A stretch of 7,884 nt of DNA, taken from assembly GCA_021785795.1 (NCBI GenBank), contig JAJYEK010000169.1, forward strand, positions 1-7,884, read 5' to 3'. Made by a program: the position numbers and the translations under genes. This DNA is from Pseudomonadota bacterium. GTDB taxonomy: Bacteria; Pseudomonadota; Gammaproteobacteria; Acidiferrobacterales; UBA6901. The notes under the pieces were generated by a model. That model saw nothing but the letters and a program-made list of their open reading frames with translations, was not told the DNA's origin and searched no databases. Below are positions 1 to 6,217 of the stretch, in pieces (positions within the stretch are counted from its first letter, which is position 1; every line of letters starts with the position of its first letter).

Positions 1-954
1 GACCTGTCTGGTGCGGTGCCGGAATCCGTGTACATGACTTTCCAGATGACCTTCGCCATCATCACCCCGGCCCTGATCTCTGGCTCGTTTGCAGAACGTA
101 TCAAGTTCTCCGCGGTGCTGTGGTTTATGTCGCTGTGGCTGATCCTGGTGTATTCGCCGGTGGCGCACTGGGTCTGGTCGGCTAACGGCTGGCTCGCGAA
201 GCTGGGCGCCCTGGACTTCGCCGGCGGAACGGTGGTGCATCTGAATGCCGGTGTCGCGGGTCTGGTAACGGCGCTAGTCATCGGCAAACGCGTCGGCTAC
301 AAGAAGGAGCCTATGGCGCCCCACAACCTGGTACTCACCGTGATCGGAGCCTCGCTGCTGTGGGTCGGCTGGTTCGGCTTCAATGCCGGCAGCGCCGTAT
401 CCTCTGGTGGACGTGCCGGCATGGCGATGGTGACCACGCAGATTGCGACTGCCGCTGCGGCGATGGCCTGGATGTTCGCCGAGTGGATGGCGCGTGGTAA
501 GCCAAGCGTTCTGGGCATGGCCTCGGGTGCGGTAGCCGGGCTGGTGGCGATCACGCCGGCGTCGGGTTTTGTCGACCCGACCGGCGCTCTCATCATCGGC
601 ATTGCCGGCGGCGTGGTCTGCTTCTGGACTGCGACCTACATGAAGAACATGTTCGGCTATGATGATGCGCTGGATGCTTTCGGTGTCCACGCTGTCGGTG
701 GGGCGCTGGGTGCGATCCTTACCGGCGTGTTTGCGGTGAAGGCCATCGGCGGCACCGCCGGCGTGCTCGAAGGCAATTTCCACCAGCTGACGTTACAGTT
801 CATCGATGTTGGCGCGGTGCTGGTTTACGACGCAATAATGACCTACATCATCCTCAAGGTGGTGGATATGATCGTCGGTCTGCGTCCGACCGAGGAAGAA
901 GAGCGTGAAGGCCTCGATATCTCCCAGCACGGAGAGCGGGCTTACGGCGACTAG
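1..954 (+). CDS. amtB: Ammonium transporter AmtB, C-terminal part (5' end outside window)
   Basis: This is an inner-membrane Amt/Rh channel that conducts ammonium and in bacteria is normally gated by the PII protein GlnK. The frame is open from base 1, so about 317 residues are present and the start plus first helices are missing; the GTG at 16 is internal. Family landmarks seen: FQMTFA and AERIKFSAV early on; LDFAGGTVVH, whose His (bases 238-240) is the first pore histidine; GWFGFNAGS; and DAFGVHAVGG, whose His (688-690) is the second. The twin pore histidines and the Asp of ALDFAGG are thus intact. The tail REGLDISQHGERAYGD is the conserved cytoplasmic C-terminus that transmits GlnK control. 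The gene ends at TAG 952-954 and is followed by a strong terminator. A glnK gene just upstream of the window would be usual, but this is inference. Confidence 0.97.
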   Translation, partial: DLSGAVPESVYMTFQMTFAIITPALISGSFAERIKFSAVLWFMSLWLILVYSPVAHWVWSANGWLAKLGALDFAGGTVVHLNAGVAGLVTALVIGKRVGYKKEPMAPHNLVLTVIGASLLWVGWFGFNAGSAVSSGGRAGMAMVTTQIATAAAAMAWMFAEWMARGKPSVLGMASGAVAGLVAITPASGFVDPTGALIIGIAGGVVCFWTATYMKNMFGYDDALDAFGVHAVGGALGAILTGVFAVKAIGGTAGVLEGNFHQLTLQFIDVGAVLVYDAIMTYIILKVVDMIVGLRPTEEEEREGLDISQHGERAYGD

Positions 955-984
955 CTCTCGGCCGACCGGAACGAGGTTGCATTT

Positions 985-1014
985 GCGGGCGCTTCGGCGC
1001 CCGCCTTTTTTTTT
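985..1014 (+). terminator. Intrinsic terminator of amtB
   Basis: A perfect 8-bp GC stem (985-992 with 997-1004) is closed by a TTCG tetraloop and followed after one C by nine Ts (1006-1014). It lies 30 bp after the amtB stop and has classical Rho-independent form, so it should end the amtB transcript efficiently. On the other strand the stem is not followed by a T run, so it acts in one direction only. Confidence 0.95.
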
Positions 1015-1463
1015 GCGGGTACCCAGGTTGCGGGGGTGCGCTGCACCTCAGATACGAAGTCGATCCAGTAATGGAAATCGGCGGTGGTTAGGCTAAGGGT
1101 TATCGTCCGGGAAGACCGGATAGCTCGAGGAAGCTGCAGGCAAGGCCGTTGGCGGACTCAAAAAACAAAGGCTGCCGGCACTGCGCCGGAAAGGGCGCAG
1201 TGCCGGCCGGACTTCCGGATGCAAACCTTCCTCGGCGGGCTCCCAAATGACGGCCAGGGCAGAGTGTGTCACGGCGCGATGCGCCAGCGGAACAGCCAGG
1301 CGCGGCGGACTCAGGTCGCGTGAACCGTCCGTGCAGTGCGATGGAACCTGCCAACGCCGGGATGCTGCGCGTCAATACGGGAACAGCTGGCCCCTCAAGA
1401 AATTCGGCGCGTGCGCCCTGCCCCGGGACCAGCTACCGCCGTGCCATGAAGCCGTCACGCCCA
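1015..1463. other. Gene-poor intergenic stretch between amtB and the DUF945 gene
   Basis: This is about 450 bp between two genes whose 3' ends face each other. All open frames here are short, rich in Arg/Ala/Gly/Pro, lack a ribosome binding site and resemble no family I recognise, so I call none of them genes. It contains a palindromic GGGTACCC (1018-1025 region), a small GC hairpin GGCGC-GAT-GCGCC at 1273-1285, and the strong minus-strand terminator at 1158-1207. The 256 bp between that terminator and the DUF945 stop would be its 3' untranslated region, or could hold a small RNA. No tRNA-like fold was seen. Confidence 0.6.
1158..1207 (-). terminator. Strong intrinsic terminator reading leftward
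   Basis: A perfect 14-bp inverted repeat (1174-1187 with 1194-1207) encloses a 6-nt loop. Read on the minus strand, the stem is followed by AGCCTTTGTTTTTTG, a T-rich tract at 1158-1173. On the plus strand no T run follows, so it terminates minus-strand transcription. The nearest upstream minus-strand gene is the DUF945 gene, whose stop is 256 bp away, so it probably ends that transcript. An independent small RNA ending here is possible. Confidence 0.85.
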
Positions 1464-2846
1464 TTACGGTCCGTGCGCTGACTCCCCCATTTCCGCCGGC
1501 TGGCCGTTGATCGTCAGATGTCCACCATGAATGGCGGCAGTAAGCATGTAGTCCGCGCCGGCTGATACCAGATGCCAGCGGGCCGCAATCCGGTTCATGT
1601 ACATGGGCAGGGCATTGCGGATGATGTCTGCCACCCGCTGATTTGTCAGCTTTCCGGCCTCAGCGGGTGTCAGAATGCCCTGAGCTTTGTAGCGGTCCAG
1701 CTGATGATGAATCTCGTCCGTCGCGACGTTGGCGACCACCGCCCTCGGCACCAGTAGTTCGAACGAGCCGTTCATTGCCCGCAACAGCAGCGCCGAATAG
1801 TCCGGACCATCTATGTCGGTGCCGTCCAAAACAAATCCGCCTTTGCCCACTACATTGCTGCCGACCGCCTTGAATGCCAGGCTGGCGATCGTGAACTTCG
1901 GCTTCTTGCGCGCCTGCGCCCGCAGCAAGCCGGAGGTTCGGGCCAGCATTACCGCGCCCAGACGGTCTGGGGGCAGGCGCCGCGCTGCCAGCACGCGGAC
2001 AGCCCGCCCGAACGCGTCCAGGCTGACCCCGTCCAGATTGTCGATCCGCAGCAGTATTTGTCCCGGTCCGTAGCTGCTGATGCCATCGTTCACCATCTGG
2101 ACCTGAATTTTTATGCGGGCGGCAACATTGCTGAGTCGGCGCTGATGCCACAGCGTGATACGCAGGCCGTCAATGGCAAACTGGCTGCTCGCGCCAGTCT
2201 TGCTGATGCGCTGTGCTGACAGACTCGCCTGCCCCGAATCTGATGTGCCAGGAGGACGTGCCCAGCGGAAAGTCGCCTGAGAAAGAGTCACGCTGCTGCG
2301 AGGGTTGAAGATCTGCGCTTCCGGAAAATTGATAATCCCCGTGACCGTCTTCGAGCCAGCAGTTGCGATGATTTCCCCGTTTGCCGGAAGCCAGCCGAAA
2401 CCCTTGGCACCGGGCGCGCCGCGCCTGAAGGCCGGGATGCTCAGGCGGGTAACGCTGTTTCCGGCGAGATAGATCATCGTGTGGGCAGTGATCGGCTGAA
2501 AATTCACCAAGGCCTTCGAAATCACCCTGATCTGGGTTGTCACCGATGCCATTCCAGGCATGAATCCCAAATGGGCGAGTTCCGGAAACGGCCCGGGCCG
2601 GATCCGGCTGGTCACTGAAATGTCTGCCGGAAATCCGGGTGGGGTAAGCGTGGCGGTAGCCGTGGAGGCCAGCCAGCCGTTCTGGAAGTGAAGATACGAG
2701 ACGCCAAAGCCGCTATTCTGGGCAACTTGCTGCAGAAGCGCCGCGTAACTTTGCCGTGCCCGCATCCCAAGCCAGTACGAGGCGGAACCCGCTACCACAG
2801 CCACTCCGATCAGCACGGCAACAACAACGGCAGCAGTTTTCCTCAT
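1464..2846 (-). CDS. DUF945 (YdgA-like) membrane-anchored protein
   Basis: This 460-residue protein of unknown biochemical function belongs to the DUF945/YdgA family, found in the envelope of gammaproteobacteria. Residues about 5-26 form one hydrophobic N-terminal segment after a short Met-Arg-Lys start. It is either a signal anchor or an uncleaved signal, with the rest predicted periplasmic. Recognised YdgA-type landmarks are the early Tyr/Gly region ending in GWLAS (57-61), GPFPEL (85-90) followed by MPGMASVTTQI (96-106), and the C-terminal LTINGQPAEM (444-453). A start 10 codons further upstream is possible, but ATG 2844-2846 has a strong Shine-Dalgarno and leads directly into the anchor, so it is chosen. 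The length is a little below the 502 residues of E. coli YdgA. The gene lies 115 bp downstream of the CDGSH gene on the same strand and may share its transcript. I do not assign a molecular role. Confidence 0.9.
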   Translation of the reverse strand: MRKTAAVVVAVLIGVAVVAGSASYWLGMRARQSYAALLQQVAQNSGFGVSYLHFQNGWLASTATATLTPPGFPADISVTSRIRPGPFPELAHLGFMPGMASVTTQIRVISKALVNFQPITAHTMIYLAGNSVTRLSIPAFRRGAPGAKGFGWLPANGEIIATAGSKTVTGIINFPEAQIFNPRSSVTLSQATFRWARPPGTSDSGQASLSAQRISKTGASSQFAIDGLRITLWHQRRLSNVAARIKIQVQMVNDGISSYGPGQILLRIDNLDGVSLDAFGRAVRVLAARRLPPDRLGAVMLARTSGLLRAQARKKPKFTIASLAFKAVGSNVVGKGGFVLDGTDIDGPDYSALLLRAMNGSFELLVPRAVVANVATDEIHHQLDRYKAQGILTPAEAGKLTNQRVADIIRNALPMYMNRIAARWHLVSAGADYMLTAAIHGGHLTINGQPAEMGESAHGP

Positions 2847-2850
2847 GGAG

Positions 2851-2857
2851 ACCTCCC
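2851..2857 (-). promoter_or_regulatory. Ribosome binding site of the DUF945 gene
   Basis: On the minus strand GGGAGGT lies 5 nt (counted from GGAGG) before ATG 2846-2844. This near-perfect Shine-Dalgarno fixes the start at 2846 instead of the longer in-frame alternative at 2876. Confidence 0.85.
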
Positions 2858-2867
2858 TCGGCAGAAT

Positions 2868-2879
2868 CCGTTGCAACGG
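2868..2879. repeat. 12-bp perfect palindrome upstream of the DUF945 gene
   Basis: CCGTTGCAACGG reads the same on both strands and lies 21 bp before the DUF945 start codon, just upstream of its Shine-Dalgarno. A perfect palindrome with no loop is more like a DNA-binding site than an RNA hairpin. No clear -35/-10 pair was found beside it, so a role as an operator is speculative. Confidence 0.35.
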
Positions 2880-2961
2880 TGTTCAAGACGGGTTTACGGC
2901 CGCGCCTCCAGCCGCGCGGTCCCGTCAGGCGCTGGCGATCAGAACCTTCCGTGAAGCGTCG

Positions 2962-3198
2962 CTACAGCTTCTTATGTGTGCCGTCGCAGTAAGGTTTGCT
3001 GGCGGAGTGCTTGCAGCCGCACAGCGCCACGCTCGTGGCACTGTCGATATCGATCCGCACCGGAGTGAACTCCGTGCCCTGATGCGATCCATCGCAGAAC
3101 GGCTGGGTCTTGGACCGGCCGCATGCGCACCACCAATAGGTGCCAGGCGCTAGATCTAGGGCATATGGGGCTTTCTGGGCAATTCGAGGGTCAGTCAT
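2962..3198 (-). CDS. Double-CDGSH iron-sulfur protein
   Basis: This is a 78-residue soluble protein with two CDGSH (mitoNEET-type) motifs. The first is CACGRSKTQPFCDGSH, with ligands Cys24, Cys26, Cys35 and His39. The second is CGCKHSASKPYCDGTH, with Cys60, Cys62, Cys71 and His75. In this family each 3Cys-1His motif binds one redox-active 2Fe-2S cluster, so two clusters per chain are expected. There is no signal peptide or membrane segment, so it should be cytoplasmic. The physiological partner of such bacterial proteins is mostly unknown; electron transfer or cluster donation is inference. The ATG at 3196-3198 has only a weak upstream GAG, but no other start fits. A good promoter lies 53-81 bp upstream, between speE and this gene. 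The DUF945 gene follows 115 bp downstream. Confidence 0.93.
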   Translation of the reverse strand: MTDPRIAQKAPYALDLAPGTYWWCACGRSKTQPFCDGSHQGTEFTPVRIDIDSATSVALCGCKHSASKPYCDGTHKKL

Positions 3199-3250
3199 GG
3201 TCGGTGCTCAGATTGATAGGCAAGGTCGTTGTGCATTCGAGATGGCCGGA

Positions 3251-3279
3251 TTTATACCGCGAATGCCGCGGATATTCAA
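3251..3279 (-). promoter_or_regulatory. Sigma70-like promoter of the CDGSH gene, with a dyad in the spacer
   Basis: On the minus strand TTGAAT (3279-3274) and TATAAA (3256-3251) are separated by exactly 17 bp, a 4/6 and 5/6 match to the -35 and -10 consensus. Transcription would start near 3244, giving a leader of about 46 nt before the CDGSH start. The spacer holds a perfect inverted repeat, CCGCG-GCATT-CGCGG (3257-3271), directly next to the -10 box, which could be an operator. This suggests that the CDGSH gene, and perhaps DUF945, is expressed independently of speE. Confidence 0.6.
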
Positions 3280-3299
3280 TCTGGTGCAGCTCCGTTCTG

Positions 3300-4151
3300 T
3301 CACAGGAGCAGTTCGAACAGAAATTCCGGAGTGGCCATGGCTGCGGTGTGTACGCCGAGATTGTAATAGCGGGTAGGGAATTTCTTTTCCGCAACCGCCT
3401 CCTGGCGGAAGCCCGACAGCGACGCATCCTTGCAGGCGAGTGTTGCACTCCACCACCCCGAAGGGTACGTGCACTGCGGGAAATTGAGCACCGCCACGTC
3501 CAGGAAGCCAGCGGCCCGCAGCGCCTGGTGCATGGATTTGATCAGGTTCGGATGAAAAAGCGGAGACTCGCTCTGGCCAGCCAGTATTCCATGGCCTGAC
3601 AGGGCGCGGAAGCAGTTGCGGTAAAACTCCTCCGAAAATAATCCGGCCGCTGGCCCCACGGGATCGGTCGAGTCGACGATGATCACGTCATAGCTGCTGG
3701 GCTGGGCCTGCGCGACCCACCGGATTCCGTCGTCAAACCGCAAGCGCGCCCGCGGATCACCGTTCGACGCGCACAGCTCGGGGAAATACCGTTCCGAGAC
3801 ACGCGTGACGCGTTCATCCAGCTCCACCTGCTCGACCAGCTCCACGGACGGATGCTTGAGGACTTCATGCAGGGTCCCGCAGTCGCCGCCGCCGATGATC
3901 AGCACCCGGCGCGGCGCAGGGTGGACGAACAGGGCCGGATGCGACATCATCTCGTGATAGATGAAGTTGTCGCGATCGGTCACCATAACCAATCCGTCCA
4001 GCGTCATGAGCGTGCCGAAAGTCTCGGTCTCGTAGATTTCGATGCGCTGGTAGGGGGACTGCTCGTCGTGAACCTTGTCCCGAATCTTAAGGGAAATCGC
4101 CGATCCCTGTCCTGCCCATTGTTCGGTATACCAGGTGCTGTCCAACGCCAT
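3300..4151 (-). CDS. speE: Spermidine synthase
   Basis: SpeE is a cytoplasmic aminopropyltransferase that moves the aminopropyl group of decarboxylated S-adenosylmethionine to putrescine, giving spermidine and methylthioadenosine. The 283 residues match the family's usual 280-290. In order there are the N-terminal beta domain (about 1-55), DGLVMVTDRDNFIYHEM (52-68), the Rossmann nucleotide loop GGGDCGTLHEVLKH (87-100), VELDE (109-113), and VDSTDPVGPA (159-168) with the catalytic/substrate aspartates Asp160 and Asp163. GQSESPLFH (192-200) and YPSGWWS (229-235) follow. The loop normally reads GGGDGG.LREV; here Gly is Cys91 and Arg is His95. Start ATG 4149-4151 is preferred because the family begins close to the WYTEQW motif. 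A TTG nine codons upstream has no support, and a GGAG lies 10 nt before the chosen ATG. It is transcribed divergently from speA across a shared 149-bp region. Confidence 0.96.
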   Translation of the reverse strand: MALDSTWYTEQWAGQGSAISLKIRDKVHDEQSPYQRIEIYETETFGTLMTLDGLVMVTDRDNFIYHEMMSHPALFVHPAPRRVLIIGGGDCGTLHEVLKHPSVELVEQVELDERVTRVSERYFPELCASNGDPRARLRFDDGIRWVAQAQPSSYDVIIVDSTDPVGPAAGLFSEEFYRNCFRALSGHGILAGQSESPLFHPNLIKSMHQALRAAGFLDVAVLNFPQCTYPSGWWSATLACKDASLSGFRQEAVAEKKFPTRYYNLGVHTAAMATPEFLFELLL

Positions 4152-4300
4152 CAGTGAATGTCTCCGGGTGCTGTGCAAGCTGCAGTATGGTGATAATCAA
4201 ATATGATTGATACCAATCGTCTCTGAAATTCGGGATAATCTATCTTATTACTTTTCCGCCCTCTCTTGTATCATCGGCGCGCAGCGCCAGACTTCTGCCC
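4152..4300. promoter_or_regulatory. Divergent speE/speA control region
   Basis: These 149 bp separate the two start codons and are clearly more AT-rich than the flanking genes around 4185-4275, as expected for promoters firing both ways. For speA, TATCAT (4269-4274) is a plausible -10, with a start near 4281 and only a weak -35 (around 4245-4251). GATAAT (4234-4239) is a second candidate, but the good TTGATA (4207-4212) is 21 bp away from it. No convincing hexamer pair was found for speE. Two dyads lie here: GATTG-ATAC-CAATC (4205-4218, perfect) and an imperfect 26-bp dyad at 4189-4214 (8 of 11 positions per arm match). They overlap and could be an operator for one or both genes. Confidence 0.55.
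4276..4288 (+). promoter_or_regulatory. Short GC hairpin in the speA leader
   Basis: GGCGC-GCA-GCGCC forms a perfect 5-bp stem with a 3-nt loop, ending 12 nt before the speA ATG. No Shine-Dalgarno sequence is visible between it and the start. If transcription starts near 4281 the hairpin would not be fully transcribed, so it matters for translation only if an upstream promoter is used. Confidence 0.3.
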
Positions 4301-6217
4301 ATGACCGACTGGACCATACAAAAGGCTCGCGACACCTACAACATTGCGCACTGGGGAAACGGCTATTTCGACATCAACGAGCGCGGTCACGTGGTCGCCT
4401 ACCCCAACCCGGTATGGACCGGAACCGGCGGCCGGCCCGGAGGCAAAGGTCCGGCAATAGACCTGCACGACCTGGCGGCGGAACTCGCTGCGCGCGACCT
4501 CGCGCTTCCGGTGCTGGTGCGTTTCTCCGGCATTCTCCACCATCGCATCGATGAGCTGTGCGAAGCCTTTGGCAGCGCCTGCCGGTCCGATGGCTATCAT
4601 GGCCGCTACACCGCCGTCTACCCGATAAAGGTCAACCAGCAGCGCAGTGTAGTGGATGCCCTACTCGCCCACGGGGGCGAGCGCGTCGGCCTTGAGGCCG
4701 GGAGCAAGCCGGAGCTGCTCGCGGTCCTTGCCTGCTCCCGCCCTGACAGCATTGTGGTCTGCAACGGATACAAAGATCGGGAGTACGTGCGGTTGGCGCT
4801 GATCGGCCGCCAGCTCGGGATGAGGGTTCATATTGTCGTCGAGAAGCTTTCAGAACTCGACATGGTGGTTGCTGAATCTCGCGCCCTCGGCGTCGAGCCG
4901 CTGCTTGGCCTGCGGGTGCGGCTCGCTTCCCTGGGTGCCGGAAAGTGGCAGAACACAGGGGGCGAGAAATCCAAATTCGGTCTTTCCGCCGCGGACATCC
5001 TGGTGGTGGTCGAGCGCCTGCGGGCAGGTGGCATGCTCGGGGCGCTGCAGATGATGCATTTCCACATGGGATCCCAAATCGCAAACATCCAGCACGTGCA
5101 GAATGGAATGCGGGAAGCGGGACGATACTTTGCCGAGCTTCGCCGGATGGGCGCCGATATCCGCTGCGTGAACGTCGGCGGAGGCCTGGGAGTGGACTAT
5201 GAAGGCACCCGTTCGCGTTCGTTCTGTTCAATGAACTACAGTATCCAGGAGTATGCCCACAACATCGTGCGTACGCTCACGGAGGTATGCGCAGAATGCG
5301 GCCAGCCCCACCCCGATATCGTGACCGAATCCGGCCGGGCCATGACAGCCCACCACGCAGTGCTCATAACCAACGTGGTTGACGTTGAGCCGGCCCCGGG
5401 CATGGACATGCCGACGGCCGCGCGGGCAAGCGAGCCCCAGGTGATACACGATCTTTGGCGTGGACTCGACGCGATCGCGCGCCAGCCGACGCTGGAAAGC
5501 TATCACGATGCCGCACATTTCCTGTCGCAGGCGCAGACCATGTTCACCCATGGGGTACTCGATCTGGCTGCCCGGGCGCGCGCCGAGCAGCTCTACTTTG
5601 CCACCTGCCAGCGTGTGCGGGAGCGCCTGCAGCCGGGGATCCGGAGCCACCGGGAAGCGCTCGATGAGCTCAATGAAAAGCTTGCGGACAAATATTTCTG
5701 CAACTTTTCGCTGTTCCAGTCGATCCCCGACCATTGGGCCATAGACCAGGTGTTTCCGATCCTGCCGTTGAGCCGGCTGGACGAGGCCCCGCTGCGGCGT
5801 GCGGTCCTTCAGGACATCACCTGCGATTCAGACGGGCGCGTGGATCTCTATGTCGACGGTGAAGGCGTCGAGCCGAGCCTGCCCCTGCACGCGCTGCGGC
5901 CAGACGAGCCCTACCTGCTGGGCATATTCCTGGTCGGCGCCTACCAGGAGATTCTCGGCGACATCCACAACCTTTTCGGGGATACCGACTCGGTGCAGGT
6001 CGAGCCGACCGAGGATGGCGGTTACTGTCTGACTGAAGCACGCCGCGGCGATACGGCAGATTCCGTGCTGCGTTACGTGCATTTCGACCCCGAGGACATT
6101 CTCGCGGCCTATCGCGCGAAGATCGAGGCGGCCGACTGGCTAGACACCAGCCGGCGCAAGGCCTACCTCGCCGAGATCCGGACGGGGCTCTCCGGGTACA
6201 CCTATCTCGAGGACTGA
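4301..6217 (+). CDS. speA: Biosynthetic arginine decarboxylase
   Basis: SpeA is a PLP enzyme of fold type III (alanine-racemase-like barrel) that decarboxylates L-arginine to agmatine, the first step from arginine to putrescine. The 638 residues are close to E. coli SpeA (658). Visible landmarks: N-terminal YNIAHWGNGYFDIN (13-26); YPIKVNQQ (107-114) with the PLP-binding Lys110; HFHMGSQI (253-260); NVGGGLGVDY (291-300), the glycine loop for the cofactor phosphate; VTESGRAMTAHHA (341-353); FCNFSLFQSIPDHWAIDQVFPILPL (466 onward, described by its start only); and ITCDSDG (506-512) with the C-terminal active-site Cys508. GAYQE (547-551) and HNLFGD (556-561) close the barrel region. All key residues are present. 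The ATG at 4301 gives the expected N-terminus, but no clear Shine-Dalgarno precedes it. Upstream it shares a divergent region with speE; downstream its last 78 bp overlap the end of speD on the other strand. Confidence 0.98.
   Translation: MTDWTIQKARDTYNIAHWGNGYFDINERGHVVAYPNPVWTGTGGRPGGKGPAIDLHDLAAELAARDLALPVLVRFSGILHHRIDELCEAFGSACRSDGYHGRYTAVYPIKVNQQRSVVDALLAHGGERVGLEAGSKPELLAVLACSRPDSIVVCNGYKDREYVRLALIGRQLGMRVHIVVEKLSELDMVVAESRALGVEPLLGLRVRLASLGAGKWQNTGGEKSKFGLSAADILVVVERLRAGGMLGALQMMHFHMGSQIANIQHVQNGMREAGRYFAELRRMGADIRCVNVGGGLGVDYEGTRSRSFCSMNYSIQEYAHNIVRTLTEVCAECGQPHPDIVTESGRAMTAHHAVLITNVVDVEPAPGMDMPTAARASEPQVIHDLWRGLDAIARQPTLESYHDAAHFLSQAQTMFTHGVLDLAARARAEQLYFATCQRVRERLQPGIRSHREALDELNEKLADKYFCNFSLFQSIPDHWAIDQVFPILPLSRLDEAPLRRAVLQDITCDSDGRVDLYVDGEGVEPSLPLHALRPDEPYLLGIFLVGAYQEILGDIHNLFGDTDSVQVEPTEDGGYCLTEARRGDTADSVLRYVHFDPEDILAAYRAKIEAADWLDTSRRKAYLAEIRTGLSGYTYLED

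Noticed and set aside
274..783. 169-residue open frame antisense to amtB
   Set aside because: It lies wholly inside a strongly conserved amtB frame, is rich in Arg/His/Ala/Gly and has no recognisable domain; it is a by-product of GC-rich codon use.
1084..1510. Several 71- to 91-residue open frames on both strands in the amtB/DUF945 gap
   Set aside because: Low-complexity Arg/Ala/Gly/Pro composition, no ribosome binding sites, and some read straight through the terminator hairpin at 1174-1207.
3123..3599. 158-residue plus-strand open frame opposite the speE end and CDGSH start
   Set aside because: It is antisense to two clear genes and crosses their promoter region; no family resemblance.
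4632..5231. 199-residue open frame antisense to speA
   Set aside because: It mirrors third-position GC bias of speA, is full of Arg/Pro/Ser and matches no family; speA is certain here.
5228..5734. 168-residue open frame antisense to speA
   Set aside because: It lies inside conserved speA sequence with no ribosome binding site or domain.
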